A DNA stretch of 64,000 bases, from positions 62,001 through 126,000 of the forward strand of contig JAFGWE010000032.1 of assembly GCA_016937345.1 (NCBI GenBank), in the 5' to 3' direction. Positions 1-10,197 of this stretch are shown here, one piece after another (the stretch's first letter is position 1; every line of letters begins with the position of its first letter). Under the pieces are notes generated by a model. That model saw only the letters and a program-made list of their open reading frames with translations, had not been told where the DNA came from and ran no database searches. The DNA comes from Methanomicrobiaceae archaeon. GTDB taxonomy: Archaea > Halobacteriota > Methanomicrobia > Methanomicrobiales > Methanomicrobiaceae. The translations under genes and the position numbers were made by a program.

Positions 1-554
1 TGATAAAAACCGGAAAATCCGAAGAAGCATTCAAATGCTACCGCAGGACGATGGAGATAGACCCTGATTACGGTAACGAATGGCTCAAAAACGGAGTTGA
101 CGCAACCAGTTTCATTGAATTAAAATCTCCTGCACCTGTTTTAAATGGAACTTACAGGGAATTTAAGGAGAAGATCTACAAAAAACCGGCGGAAAAAATT
201 GTAAAAGAACCTGAGGCGCCATCATACACTGACGATGATTTTATAAGACCTGAAAAGAAAACTCCGCAAAAAAGACCAACAGATGATCAGCTTTATGATC
301 CTGAATATCTCTACCAGAAAGGAATGTCACTGGCAAAGCACGGGTATTATGATGCCTCAATAAAATGCTTTGAAAGGGCTTTTTCTCTCAGTCCTGACAA
401 TGCTTTGTATATTTTCTCTCAGGGTGTTGTATATGGAAAGATCAAAAATTATGAGGCTGCAATAAACTGCTTTGATAAAGTCCTTGATATTGAACCCGGT
501 CATGAAGGCGCAATAAAGGGGAAAAAGATGGCATTAAAAGGTCTTTATGGTTAA
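1..554 (+). CDS. TPR-repeat protein, 5' end outside window
   Basis: The open frame runs from position 3 with no stop before the first internal ATG (position 51), and the residues before that ATG (KSEEAFKCYRRTMEIDP) already form the second helix of a tetratricopeptide repeat. The gene therefore starts upstream of the window and the ATG at 51 is not its start. A proline/lysine-rich linker follows, then at least two more TPR units near the C-terminus (YYDASIKCFERAFSLSPDN and NYEAAINCFDKVLDIEPG). TPR units bind partner proteins; no catalytic domain is visible. A second TPR gene lies at 3088-3489 on the other strand. The partner and pathway are unknown. Confidence 0.85.
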   Translation, partial: IKTGKSEEAFKCYRRTMEIDPDYGNEWLKNGVDATSFIELKSPAPVLNGTYREFKEKIYKKPAEKIVKEPEAPSYTDDDFIRPEKKTPQKRPTDDQLYDPEYLYQKGMSLAKHGYYDASIKCFERAFSLSPDNALYIFSQGVVYGKIKNYEAAINCFDKVLDIEPGHEGAIKGKKMALKGLYG

Positions 555-767
555 AAAAATATTCATTATCAGATTATTATGACCTTTCTTTATTTTTAGA
601 CTATGAATAATTTAAGTCAAATATTTTATTTACAGGTTTTTAAAAGGATAAACTGAAGCACGAAGAATTAACATAAAACAGGTTTATTCAGTATTCAATA
701 TGAATTATTGTCTATCAAAAGGCCGATATGGGCAGATATTGTCGGTTAACCAAAAGGATGGTGAAAA

Positions 768-2429
768 TTAGAAATATGATGTCATTTCAAGACTCCATGT
801 TTGAATACCATAATCATCCAAATCAATATTTAAGAAACATTTCCGGTCATCGAAAAATTGATCCGGCGACTCTTTTTTAATTTCAAATACTAAAATAGCC
901 TCATAAGTTTCTTTTCTCTCAAGTTTTTTTTGTTTATATGGGACACCTGAATTCTGCAGATAACCTTTAAATGAGAGCGGATTATATTCTTCGCCTTTGT
1001 AGAAAAGTTTGAATTTGTCTATTGATGGAGTCGTAATCTTGTCAGTAGCCCCACCCCTGTAGCCCAGATGAGTAAAATCAACCGAGATTATTAGAAAATC
1101 CGTATTATATTCGGATTGGATCTCTATTATTTCAGTTGTCTCCAGATCTTTGTGAAGCAGACAATTTTGTATAGTCCGGGCTGTTACTCTTGCAGATATG
1201 TCATTTGCTCTTGTTTTGTCCTGGTAATGAAATGCATCAAATAGTGAATGTGCATTCAATAGCTGATAATCATCTGATTTGACAATATCCTCGGTTTCAA
1301 AAGTATGAATATTTATTTTATCCACAAGATCATTGAACGCTTCAAGATCTTTTCTGGCTTTAACTGATGCACTCTGTAGGGCCTCATTATCTGAAAGTGC
1401 GGCTGAATACCAGTAATCAGATGTAGCAAATGAGATATTATCAATAGTTTTCAAAAATATTTCTTTAATATCCAACATATTCTGTGAGACTTGTATTTTT
1501 TTTGTTTCAGACCTGGCAATGTATAAATGTTCATTCAGGTTGTTGGCTGTTTGTTTTATTTTCTGATAATCACCTTCATTATTGTATTTTTTAATGTTAT
1601 TCAGATCTTCTAATACCAAAAAATATTGTTCTGAAATATAGTCTGCCAGATAATTATCGTTTTTTGATATTACTAAAGAAGTATTTGAACTTTTAGAATC
1701 TGAGTTTATGCAGATTGCATCTTCAATATTTTCATAGAATATTATAGGATAACTGTCATTTAATTTAATTTCAGACCAGCAGCTGCTACTGATATAGGAT
1801 TCATTGTTTTTAAATAATGTTTTGTAATTCTCAGCATCGGCAGCATTTAGAGTTAGGCATATGATATCAGCATTTGTTAATTTATCAATGAATAAAACTG
1901 ATACAAAACCGACATCTTTGCTAAAATGACTATTATAAATCTGGTTTATCAGGTATGTTGCATATTTTTCATATGCCCAGATCGTATTGCCTGTCGGACC
2001 TTTGTTATTATCTGTTGTCAATGAGATCTTGATACCATTTTCACGCGACAAATAATTTGGGTTGCCTATATTTTCGTCAATTATCAGGGGAAAGATTTTG
2101 GCATTAAAACCTTCAATACTATTTCCAAGTCCCGAACAATAAGGAACAGAATAAACAAGAATTATGTAAATCTCTTTTTTAATCCCGTAATTATCTAAAA
2201 AAAGTTCTTCTGATATTGTATTGTTTATTTCATTTTCAAAATAAGACCTTATGTTTTCATTCTCTATTGGCACAGCAGGTCTTAAAAGCTGAATATTTTG
2301 TATTTTGGATAATATATTGGAATCAGTTTCTTCTTTTGGAAATTCATTTTTTTCTTCAGCCACACCGATAAATACAATTATTAATATCAGGCAGATAATT
2401 CCTGGCAGAAAGGCTTTTTTAAGTGTCAA
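768..2429 (-). CDS. Uncharacterised membrane-anchored or secreted protein
   Basis: The 553-residue product opens with a basic N-terminus and one hydrophobic helix (residues 6-24, FLPGIICLILIIVFIGVA), so it is probably anchored or secreted with the rest outside the cell. The middle (about 290-400) is helical and polar. The last 120 residues look like a beta sandwich with alternating hydrophobic residues, somewhat like the DUF4352 type of extracytoplasmic domain; this is a weak impression. The start is TTG at 2429, chosen because it alone keeps the signal anchor; there is no Shine-Dalgarno sequence. The gene is AT-rich compared with its neighbours and stands alone. I do not recognise the family. 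Confidence 0.7.
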   Translation of the reverse strand: MTLKKAFLPGIICLILIIVFIGVAEEKNEFPKEETDSNILSKIQNIQLLRPAVPIENENIRSYFENEINNTISEELFLDNYGIKKEIYIILVYSVPYCSGLGNSIEGFNAKIFPLIIDENIGNPNYLSRENGIKISLTTDNNKGPTGNTIWAYEKYATYLINQIYNSHFSKDVGFVSVLFIDKLTNADIICLTLNAADAENYKTLFKNNESYISSSCWSEIKLNDSYPIIFYENIEDAICINSDSKSSNTSLVISKNDNYLADYISEQYFLVLEDLNNIKKYNNEGDYQKIKQTANNLNEHLYIARSETKKIQVSQNMLDIKEIFLKTIDNISFATSDYWYSAALSDNEALQSASVKARKDLEAFNDLVDKINIHTFETEDIVKSDDYQLLNAHSLFDAFHYQDKTRANDISARVTARTIQNCLLHKDLETTEIIEIQSEYNTDFLIISVDFTHLGYRGGATDKITTPSIDKFKLFYKGEEYNPLSFKGYLQNSGVPYKQKKLERKETYEAILVFEIKKESPDQFFDDRKCFLNIDLDDYGIQTWSLEMTSYF

Positions 2430-2591
2430 TATATCAGATTTTTTGTTCCCAATATATTTTTATTTTTGCCAGTAAATTTCAATTTTTGAGGCTTTGACTG
2501 AATCTGGTCCTGTAATTTTTAATTGTCTGATTAAAATTTAATAAAAATATTATTTGCGAGGTAAGCAAAAAAAAGAAGATTTGTAAAAAAA

Positions 2592-3101
2592 TTATCTCCA
2601 GAATTTCCATTTGGGTTTTTCAACCATGTCAATATCGTTTTTGTCTGATCCCTTTTTTTTGCTGCCATCACCAAGCGAAGGCTTCAGTGCCGACTGAAGT
2701 GCAGCGCTGTGTGCGGCTGCCTGTGCCTGAAGATGCTCTATCATTTTGGTTAAGTCCTTTATTCTTTCATCCTTGGAAGAGGCTATCTGATCTGTTGTTG
2801 TGATGCTGATTGCTTCAATTCTTGAAATGCTCTCTTTCATATCGTCGATACGCTGATCTTTTTCGGATATAAGTTTGGTGTATGTATCCCGAAGCTCTTT
2901 TTGTGTCTCAACGTCCTGTTTTAACCTGAGGTTCTCTTTTCTCAGATTCTCTATTATTTCCTCTGTTTTGCCTGATTTTGATGCACCGAGATACTCTTCA
3001 CATGCTATCTTTACCCAGTCAGCCTCATTAATCCCAAGTTTTTTAGCAGCGGCTTTTATTTTCGCGGCGGTTTCGTCATCAAAATTTTCAGAAATTTGCA
3101 T
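2592..3101 (-). CDS. Coiled-coil protein with small N-terminal helical domain
   Basis: The first 40 residues resemble a short helix-turn-helix or ribbon-helix-helix-like segment (DDETAAKIKAAAKKLGINEA). A long heptad-rich coiled coil follows (about residues 45-130), then a basic and polar tail ending KPKWKFWR. I place the start at the second ATG (3101), since the sequence GGGG lies six bases before it, while the first ATG (3107) directly abuts that motif. The gene overlaps the end of the upstream TPR gene by 14 bases, so the two are probably translationally coupled and may act together, the TPR protein binding the coiled coil. Function unknown. Confidence 0.75.
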   Translation of the reverse strand: MQISENFDDETAAKIKAAAKKLGINEADWVKIACEEYLGASKSGKTEEIIENLRKENLRLKQDVETQKELRDTYTKLISEKDQRIDDMKESISRIEAISITTTDQIASSKDERIKDLTKMIEHLQAQAAAHSAALQSALKPSLGDGSKKKGSDKNDIDMVEKPKWKFWR

Positions 3102-3489
3102 CTTCATCCCCTGTTTGTTTTTTATTATTTTTCATCACATTTACAATCTTTTTGTTGATCTTGACTTCCGGATTTCCGGGATTCATCTCAAGAGCAGTAT
3201 CAAAGCATTCTGCAGCCTCGTCAAACTTTTTCAAAACAGAAAGGGCAATACCCTTATTGTTTAATGCAGCAGAGTCATCGGGATTTATGTCCAGTGCCCG
3301 GTTAAAGCTTAAGACTGCATCATTTGGCTGTTTTGCCTGCATCTGTGCAATGCCCTGCCTGAACCAGATAAGAGAATCTTCCTTCTCCATCGAAAGAGCC
3401 TTGTCAAAGCAGTAAAGCGCTTTTTCATGCATATTGACATCACAAAGTGCAACTCCTTTGTTGTACCAGTAACTGACACCCACTTTCAT
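3088..3489 (-). CDS. Small TPR protein
   Basis: A 133-residue protein made almost wholly of three tetratricopeptide repeats with the usual W/G/Y/A/P pattern (for example SYWYNKGVALCDVNMHEKAL, then DSLIWFRQGIAQMQAKQPNDA, then SAALNNKGIALSVLKKFDEA). It ends in a basic tail. The start is taken at 3489 because GGAGATAGT sits directly before that ATG; an in-frame ATG at 3510 lacks such a site. It is first in a two-gene unit with the coiled-coil gene at 2592-3101. It is likely a cytoplasmic protein-binding adaptor; the partner is not known. Confidence 0.85.
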   Translation of the reverse strand: MKVGVSYWYNKGVALCDVNMHEKALYCFDKALSMEKEDSLIWFRQGIAQMQAKQPNDAVLSFNRALDINPDDSAALNNKGIALSVLKKFDEAAECFDTALEMNPGNPEVKINKKIVNVMKNNKKQTGDEDANF

Positions 3490-3752
3490 ACTATCTCCGG
3501 CCAAGGACATGGCAACAGGATTCCTAATTTAATAATCTTTCAATGTTAAGTCTGATATAAACATCTATTCGGTTCTTTATATTCTTCATATTTTCCCTGT
3601 CTATAAATAACTCACCTTTTGTGGTTATTCTGCATGATTGACTTTTAGAGGTGCAGATTATCAGATGCTTAAATACTTTTATTATTTCTCTAATTAACAA
3701 CATATATTAAAAATATCAGATATCCATTAGTATTCTTAAGCAATTTTGCGAT

Positions 3753-5663
3753 GTGAAAAATATGAGTCTTGAACTGATTAATAAAGTCCTTAACAGGGCC
3801 CTTGAAGGCGACAATTCAGTCAGAGTTGACGAGAAGATAGTATCCCCTGAGATGCGGGGTCTTGCACAGACTGTGAATGCCGCCATCGATAAAATCAAAA
3901 TTGCAGATGATGCACAGAACTTTAAGAGGCGTATGATTGCCTTTGTAAAGTTTAATCCGCAGGCAATAGCTGTTCTTGGTCCTGATAAAAAGAGGATTGA
4001 TTTAAATAAGGAATATCAGAGTATGTGGCGCGGAACCCACAAAGAGCTGATGGCAAAAAATCTCAATGATTTCAATATAAAAATAACCGGAGGAGACGAT
4101 TTTTATGCCTCTTTTATCACTAAAAAGAATTGTACAACCGATATGGAGATCTCATGGCCTGATGGCACAAAAACCAGTGTAAGGCTTTTTCAGACTCCGA
4201 TTCTTGATTCTGAGGGCGAGATTGATGTCAACTACTATATCTATCAGGATTTGACGGCAGAAAAGACTCTTAACACATATATGCACAAAGAGGTCGACAA
4301 AATATCCGGAAATATTGAGAAGATTTCCAGGGGCGATCTTGAACTGGATCTCACTGTAGGTGAGGCCAGTGCATATACAATAGATGCACATGAGATGATG
4401 GTTAAGATCTCTGCAAGTCTTTCAAAAGCAAAGTCCGCTATAGAAAATCTTGTTGCAGATGCAGAGCACCTGACAGATGCGGCAATAAGCGGAAAACTCA
4501 GTGAAAGGGCTGATGTGAACAGGCATGAAGGTCATTTCAAAGGTGTGATGGAGGGTTTTAACCAGACTCTTGATATCATATCCGGGCCGCTAAGTGAATC
4601 AATGAGGGTAATCAGCTGTTATGCCGATAATGACTATTCAGTCCGTTTTTCAGACAAAATCCGGGTTTCCGGTGAATTTGAGGAGTTCAAAGAGACCATA
4701 AACCAGCTTGGGGATAAACTTGTTTTTGTCATAAATGAAGTCAGAAAAGCCGTTGATAATGTCACCGGAGGAACTTCTGAGGTAAGCAAGGGTTCAGATG
4801 AAGTCTCAAAGGCAGCAGAGCAGGTTGCAATGACAAGCCAGAAATGCGCAGATATCAGCAAAAGCGTTCTTGCGAAGATGGAGAATATCCAGAGACAGAT
4901 ATCAGATCTTTCTGCATCAAACCAGGAGATTGCGGCAACCTCACAGGATGTAGTCAGGAATGCTGAGAATATGGCAGCAAAAGGCAACGATGCACAGATT
5001 CTTGGAAATGATGCAAACAAGAAGATGGAGTCTGTGCAGGTTATTACGGCAAGGAGTGTTGAAGAGATAAAAGAGCTGAATGACCAGATAAAAGAGATCA
5101 ACAACATTGTCAAGATGATTCATGACATCACCGGACAGATCAATCTCCTTGCATTAAATGCTGCAATTGAAGCAGCCCGTGCCGGTGAACACGGCCGTGG
5201 ATTTGCCGTTGTTGCGGGTGAAGTTAAAAATCTGGCTGCTGATGCAAGAAGTGCAACAGATCATATCGATAAAGTGATCAGCTCCATTCAGAAGAACAGC
5301 CATGACACTGCCGAAGCAATTCAGTCTGCAAATGAGGGTGTTCACAGCGCCGTTGGCAGTGTAAATGCGACTATAAAAGGCTTAAATGAGATTGTAGCCG
5401 AGTCAAAGCAGGTTACAGCGGATATGGGTGAGATTGCAAAGGCAATTGAGGATCAGGCAAATATTGCAAATGTTGTCGTTCATGCAACTGATGACGGCGC
5501 AAGAGAGACAGAAGAGAACCTGAGAGAGGTTGAGGAGCTCGCAGCCCTTGCAGAGGAGACCAGCGCCTCTGTTGAGGAGATTGGCAGTGCAATTCATGAA
5601 GTAAACCATATGGCCGGTGTTTTAAAGAAGAACATGGGCAGATTCAGGACAGACAACAAATAA
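3753..5663 (+). CDS. Soluble methyl-accepting chemotaxis-type sensor
   Basis: A 636-residue receptor without any membrane segment. The N-terminal part (about 1-60) is helical, residues 60-175 look like a PAS domain, and about 180-340 form HAMP-like linkers. The long helical C-terminus is the receptor signalling domain, with the hairpin tip near residue 462 ([20 protein letters not shown]), which in known receptors contacts CheA and CheW. It probably senses a cytoplasmic signal. The start is GTG 3753 or ATG 3762; neither has a good ribosome site. No che genes are in the window, so a chemotactic role is inferred from the family only; some methanogen homologues may not be motility-linked. Confidence 0.9.
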   Translation: MKNMSLELINKVLNRALEGDNSVRVDEKIVSPEMRGLAQTVNAAIDKIKIADDAQNFKRRMIAFVKFNPQAIAVLGPDKKRIDLNKEYQSMWRGTHKELMAKNLNDFNIKITGGDDFYASFITKKNCTTDMEISWPDGTKTSVRLFQTPILDSEGEIDVNYYIYQDLTAEKTLNTYMHKEVDKISGNIEKISRGDLELDLTVGEASAYTIDAHEMMVKISASLSKAKSAIENLVADAEHLTDAAISGKLSERADVNRHEGHFKGVMEGFNQTLDIISGPLSESMRVISCYADNDYSVRFSDKIRVSGEFEEFKETINQLGDKLVFVINEVRKAVDNVTGGTSEVSKGSDEVSKAAEQVAMTSQKCADISKSVLAKMENIQRQISDLSASNQEIAATSQDVVRNAENMAAKGNDAQILGNDANKKMESVQVITARSVEEIKELNDQIKEINNIVKMIHDITGQINLLALNAAIEAARAGEHGRGFAVVAGEVKNLAADARSATDHIDKVISSIQKNSHDTAEAIQSANEGVHSAVGSVNATIKGLNEIVAESKQVTADMGEIAKAIEDQANIANVVVHATDDGARETEENLREVEELAALAEETSASVEEIGSAIHEVNHMAGVLKKNMGRFRTDNK

Positions 5664-5735
5664 TAAATTCAATATTTCAAACTTTTTCGTCTCCTTTTTG
5701 CATAATCAGATACATACTATTCTGAACAGAATTTC

Positions 5736-7886
5736 ATGCATCAGGAAGGAGATAATCTCATCTTAGAAAATATGCCGGTAAATAAGGCGCTTTCAAAATA
5801 TTTCGGGTACTCATCCCTTTACCCGTATCAGGAAGAAATAATAGCGGCTGTAATGAATGGCGGGGACGTTCTGGCAGTAATTGCAACCGGTGGGGGAAAG
5901 TCTGTCTGTTATCAGCTTCCGGCAATTTTGAGAGATGGTGTGGGGGTTGTCATATCTCCTCTTCTCTCTCTTATGAAAGATCAGGTGGATTCTCTTCTGA
6001 CAGCGGGTGTCTCTGCCGGCTTTTTAAACAGCACCCAGGACTACTCAGAATATTTGAAAATAACAAATTCAATGATAAACGGGACTCTTGATCTCGTCTA
6101 TGTTTCGCCTGAGAGAGCGGTTACGCCTGCTTTTATTGCGACCCTGAAAAGATGCAGGGTGTCTGTTCTTGCGGTTGACGAGGCGCACTGCATCTCACAA
6201 TGGGGTCATGAGTTCAGACCTGAATACAGAAAAATTATAACTCTCAAAAAGGAGCTTTCGGGTGTTCCTGTAATTGCACTTACTGCAACCGCAACCCCTG
6301 TTGTCAGATCTGATATCACAAAACAACTTGGATTAAAAAATCCTCTGGTTTATGTGGGAAGTTTTTTCCGCAAAAATCTGAGGTACAGTGTTCTTCCCAA
6401 AAAAGATGCTCTGGGGCAGATCCTTTCATATATCAAAAAGAGAAGAAGGGATGATTCCGGGATAATATACTGCCAGAGCAGAAAGGGGGCTGAAGAGCTC
6501 TCAAAAAAACTCAATTCCGCGGGGATATATGCTCTGCCATATCATGCAGGACTTTCAAAGCAGGCACGCGAAAAGACGCAGGACAAATTCATAAAAGACA
6601 ATGTGCCTGTAATTGTTGCAACAATCGCCTTTGGTATGGGGATAAACAAACCGGATGTTAGGTATGTAATTCATTATGATCTTCCGGGAAGTCTTGAAAA
6701 TTACTATCAGGAGACAGGAAGGGCCGGTCGTGACGGTCTTCTTTCTGACTGCATACTCTTTTACACAAGGGCGGACAGGAGAAAGACAGAATATTTTATC
6801 TCAAGGATGGAGAGCGCCAGGCAAAAGAAAGTTGCACTGGAAAAGCTTGATGCAATAACTGACTTCTCTGAGAGCCGCAACTGTCGTGTCAGAATATTTC
6901 TTGATTATTTTGGTGAAAATGTGGCGGGGTTTACGTGCGGTGAATGTGATAACTGCTTGAGTCCGCAGGAACAGTTTGACGGGACGGATATTGCAAAAAA
7001 AGTGATAAAATGTATCGAATCTCTTGAGGTTTCATTTGGAATAGGCTATATTGCAGACGTTTTCCGTGGTTCAAAGAGTAAAAAAATAAAGGAGAGAGGG
7101 CATGACAAATCCCCGTATTTTGGTTCGGGAAAAGAATTTTCAAAAGATGTCTGGGATTCATATATAGCTGAAATAATAAGAGGGGGTTTTCTGACAAGAG
7201 AAGGCGCAAAGTACCCTGTAGTCTCCTTAAATGATAAAAGCATGGACGTTTTGTCAGGAAAAACACGTGTAACACTGACAAGGTGTCAGAAAAAGAGCAC
7301 AAAAAAACAGGGGAAATCCGCGGATGAGAAGCCCGGGGCTTATGATGGTGAGCTTTACGAGCGTTTAAAGTCGCTTCGAAAAAGGATTGCGGATGAGAGG
7401 GGGATTCCGCCTTATATGATTCTCTCTATTGCATCACTTGCCGAGATGTCATCGCGTCTTCCAAAAACAAGAGAAGAACTGCTAAAAATAAAAGGTATCG
7501 GAGAGCATAAGGCAAGCGATTTCGGCCCTCTTTTTCTGGACGAAATATCCTGCAAAAAAGAGGGTTCATCCTTAAAGAGTGCTGAAAGCAGCGCTGATAT
7601 TACTTACCGGATGTACTGCTCCGGTCTTACTGTAAACCAGATTGTAAAAGAAAGGGAGCTTACAGCAGATATTGTCGCTGTTCACCTTGAAGAAAAGATT
7701 AGGGATGGTGCAGAGATAGAGATCAGTGATCTTGTTCTGCCGGAAAAACAGGAGTATATAATCCGGATTCTAAGAGAGTATCCTGACATCTCGATAAAGG
7801 ATATCGGAAGACTTGCAGAAGGCAGGGTAACATTTTCTGATATCAGGTTTGTTAAGGCATTTTGGGACAGGGAAAATAAATCCTGA
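5736..7886 (+). CDS. recQ: RecQ-family ATP-dependent DNA helicase
   Basis: RecQ unwinds DNA in the 3'-5' direction during recombination and repair. The Walker A motif (TGGGKS, Lys55), the DEAH box (DEAHCISQWGHEFRPE, Asp148) and the arginine-finger motif VI (QETGRAGRDG) are all present. The RQC zinc site follows (CRVRIFLDYF...CGECDNC), then a winged-helix region, an HRDC domain at about residues 537-610 (containing ELLKIKGIGEHK) and a C-terminal helix-turn-helix at about 625-690. At 716 residues the protein is full length. The ATG at 5736 has no good Shine-Dalgarno sequence; the next in-frame ATG (5772) lies 18 bases after an AGGAGAT, so the start is open. It appears to be a single-gene unit. 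Confidence 0.97.
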   Translation: MHQEGDNLILENMPVNKALSKYFGYSSLYPYQEEIIAAVMNGGDVLAVIATGGGKSVCYQLPAILRDGVGVVISPLLSLMKDQVDSLLTAGVSAGFLNSTQDYSEYLKITNSMINGTLDLVYVSPERAVTPAFIATLKRCRVSVLAVDEAHCISQWGHEFRPEYRKIITLKKELSGVPVIALTATATPVVRSDITKQLGLKNPLVYVGSFFRKNLRYSVLPKKDALGQILSYIKKRRRDDSGIIYCQSRKGAEELSKKLNSAGIYALPYHAGLSKQAREKTQDKFIKDNVPVIVATIAFGMGINKPDVRYVIHYDLPGSLENYYQETGRAGRDGLLSDCILFYTRADRRKTEYFISRMESARQKKVALEKLDAITDFSESRNCRVRIFLDYFGENVAGFTCGECDNCLSPQEQFDGTDIAKKVIKCIESLEVSFGIGYIADVFRGSKSKKIKERGHDKSPYFGSGKEFSKDVWDSYIAEIIRGGFLTREGAKYPVVSLNDKSMDVLSGKTRVTLTRCQKKSTKKQGKSADEKPGAYDGELYERLKSLRKRIADERGIPPYMILSIASLAEMSSRLPKTREELLKIKGIGEHKASDFGPLFLDEISCKKEGSSLKSAESSADITYRMYCSGLTVNQIVKERELTADIVAVHLEEKIRDGAEIEISDLVLPEKQEYIIRILREYPDISIKDIGRLAEGRVTFSDIRFVKAFWDRENKS

Positions 7887-7911
7887 TTAAAGGATTTATT
7901 AAAAATTTATA

Positions 7912-9006
7912 TTATCCAATCAACTGATATTTTGTATTTCTCTGCGAGAGAGTTCTTCCGATATCCTCTGCAATTCTTTTCATCTCTTCCGGATTGAAAA
8001 AGTCTGAATCCTTTCCGCCCGCATCGGTTGAGACCTCATCTGCAAACATTGTTCCGCCAAGGTCATTGCCTCCCGCCATAAGCCCGAGCTGTGTGAATTT
8101 TAAGCCGACTTTTCCCCATGAAATCTGTATATTGTCAAAATTGTCAAGAAACAGGCGAGATACTGCAAAAAATAACAGATCTGTCCTTCCTGTCGCACCG
8201 GCAGGTGCAAGACCTCTCTCATAAAGCCTTGTATTTAAGTGGAGGTACGGAAGAGGCACAAGCTCGGTAAAACCGTGTGTTTCATCCTGTATCTCTCTTA
8301 AAACAGAGAGATGTTCTGCTCTGTCCTTTTCAGTGTCAACTGATCCGTACATAATTGTTGATGTTGATTTAAGGCCCAGGGAGTGAGCCTCTTTTATTAT
8401 TCGTGCCCATTCTGCGGTTGAAACTTTGGACGGGCAGATTACTTTTCTGACATCATCCACAAGTATCTCTGCGCCTGTACCCTGGAGTGTGCCAAGTCCT
8501 GCGGAAATAACTCTTTCAAGGACTTCTTTTGTTGAGATGCCGCTCATTTTTGCTGCATGGGATATTTCATCAGGGCTCATTGTATGGATGTCAACACCGG
8601 GTGCCTCTTCAAGAATCCATCTGAGAATATTCTCGTAGCTTTCAACATCAAAATCCGGATGAACGCCTGAGAGAAGACAGATCTCTGTTACATTTCTCTT
8701 TTTTGCAAGTCTTGCACTCTCTTTTATGGATTCTTTGTTGAAGAGATATGCCTCACTGTCAGAGGGCGGTTTTCCAAAGGCGCAGAAATTGCAGAGATTT
8801 CTGCATATGTTTGTCACATGAATGTTCTGGTTTCTGACATACGTAACAACTTCTCCTGCTCTTCTTTCACGTATCTCATCAGCAGCCGCAGCAATATCCC
8901 ACATTCGCCTGTCTTTTATTTTCATCAGGCTTTCTGCTTCGGCAACTGTCATTCTGTGTCCTGAAAGGATATCATCAAGAAGAATTCCAAGGTCTTTGTC
9001 TTTCAT
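7912..9006 (-). CDS. cofH: FO synthase subunit 2, radical SAM (CofH)
   Basis: CofH joins a tyrosine-derived radical to the ribityl-uracil precursor in making FO, the chromophore of coenzyme F420, which methanogens use as hydride carrier. The radical-SAM cysteines are C68-xxx-C72-xx-C75 (NICRNLCNFC). The SAM-binding GGE-like segment is replaced by SGVHP, as is usual for CofH and menaquinone-pathway relatives. At 364 residues it is full length. The partner cofG is not in the window. The start codon overlaps the stop of the upstream signal peptidase gene by four bases (ATGA), so the two are co-translated. The related MqnC/MqnE enzymes are the main alternative, but methanogens lack that pathway. 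Confidence 0.93.
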   Translation of the reverse strand: MKDKDLGILLDDILSGHRMTVAEAESLMKIKDRRMWDIAAAADEIRERRAGEVVTYVRNQNIHVTNICRNLCNFCAFGKPPSDSEAYLFNKESIKESARLAKKRNVTEICLLSGVHPDFDVESYENILRWILEEAPGVDIHTMSPDEISHAAKMSGISTKEVLERVISAGLGTLQGTGAEILVDDVRKVICPSKVSTAEWARIIKEAHSLGLKSTSTIMYGSVDTEKDRAEHLSVLREIQDETHGFTELVPLPYLHLNTRLYERGLAPAGATGRTDLLFFAVSRLFLDNFDNIQISWGKVGLKFTQLGLMAGGNDLGGTMFADEVSTDAGGKDSDFFNPEEMKRIAEDIGRTLSQRNTKYQLIG

Positions 9007-9677
9007 TTTTTCTTCTCCTCACGCTGTCTGAGGTATAACTCGTGAATTATCATGATTACAATCAGAATTATTGCAAATTCAAAAAGGTGCAGGGGGGCAT
9101 ACCCTATGAACGGTACTGAGAAAAGTGCCTTTCCTATAATCCATTCCTCTTTTACAGGTTTTATTACGCCAACACCGACAATTCCGGAGAGCTGGTCATA
9201 AATCTGATTATTGTCGCCCTTTGTAATGTATCCGCTGTTGATATCAGGAGTTGTGGCGTTTTGTTCATACCATCCGACAGCCCGGTGGATTATCGGGTGA
9301 ATACTCTCATCCCCGTTTGGCTTGTATATTATGACATCGCCGTAAACAGTATTTCCCTGTCTGTCCGGATATTCATTGAATTTTCCGTAGCCTGTTATAA
9401 TCCCGTCTTCCCATGTGCAAAGCTCTCCATACCTGTCAGGTGCAACGACAAAAACAAGGTCTCCCACATTCATGTTCGGAACCATGCTTTCTGATTCAAC
9501 TGCGACAACAGCAGGCCATGTGCCTGAAAATATAATAAGCAGGAGTGCTATTATGCCGACTGCGCATAACACCCATGCAATATCGCGGATTATGGCGGGT
9601 ATAGGTTCACTGCTGTTTAGGAATTTTTTTAGGGGATTTGTCTTATCATTCTGCCCCTTTTTTTTTGAACTTGTCAT
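9003..9677 (-). CDS. Signal peptidase I, archaeal Ser/His type
   Basis: This membrane protease removes signal peptides from exported proteins. One transmembrane helix (about 36-52) precedes the catalytic Ser64 (ESESMVPNMNVGD). The general base is histidine rather than the bacterial lysine, most likely His131 in IIHRAVGW, and Asp155 in TKGDNN completes the archaeal/ER-type active site. A second hydrophobic helix lies at about 198-216 near the C-terminus. The first 30 residues are unusually charged and rich in Lys. Its natural substrates would include the S-layer and lipoprotein-like secreted proteins of this window. It is first in a two-gene unit with cofH, a pairing with no obvious functional logic. 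Confidence 0.93.
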   Translation of the reverse strand: MTSSKKKGQNDKTNPLKKFLNSSEPIPAIIRDIAWVLCAVGIIALLLIIFSGTWPAVVAVESESMVPNMNVGDLVFVVAPDRYGELCTWEDGIITGYGKFNEYPDRQGNTVYGDVIIYKPNGDESIHPIIHRAVGWYEQNATTPDINSGYITKGDNNQIYDQLSGIVGVGVIKPVKEEWIIGKALFSVPFIGYAPLHLFEFAIILIVIMIIHELYLRQREEKKK

Positions 9678-9847
9678 CTTATCGCGATTTTTATGTTTCT
9701 TTTACAGAATAGAAAGGGTTTACAGATTTTAATTATTGCTATTATTGACTGATGAATACAACCGTTAAAATAATATCCCGCTTTTCACCTTTTTTAGGAA
9801 AAGAAACCTGAATACGATGATATATGATGAAGGTTTAAGAAGATATT

Positions 9848-10183
9848 ATGAGTGAAGAAAAAAGAGCGGAACTTAAGGGAAAGATTCTGAATTTAAAGAG
9901 TCTTGTTGAGTATCAGGACGGGACGGTTGCAAGCAGGATGATTGTAAACAGCCATTCCGGAAGCATCACTCTTTTTTCATTTGATGAAAATGAGGGGCTT
10001 TCCGAACATACCGCTCCTTATGATGCTGTTGTAACAATACTTGACGGTGAATGTGAGGTCTGGGTTTCAGGAGAGACTTTTTCAATGAGAGAAGGTGATA
10101 CAATAATCTTTCCTGCAAATGCTCCACATGCTCTCTCTGCTGTTACAAGGTTTAAGATGTCGCTTACTATGATTCGGGGCTGA
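9848..10183 (+). CDS. Small cupin-domain protein
   Basis: A 111-residue single-domain cupin. The double-stranded beta-helix motifs can be seen: the first metal-binding region is weak (LSEHTAPYDAVVTILDGECEV), and the second is clear (DTIIFPANAPHALSA, with a conserved PxxxPH). It may bind a metal and a small ligand; the substrate is unknown. The gene is separated by 14 bases from the small CxxC-protein gene downstream, forming an operon. Cupins of this size in anaerobes are often linked to redox or stress proteins, but nothing here proves that. Confidence 0.88.
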   Translation: MSEEKRAELKGKILNLKSLVEYQDGTVASRMIVNSHSGSITLFSFDENEGLSEHTAPYDAVVTILDGECEVWVSGETFSMREGDTIIFPANAPHALSAVTRFKMSLTMIRG

Positions 10184-10197
10184 ATAAGGAGATATTT

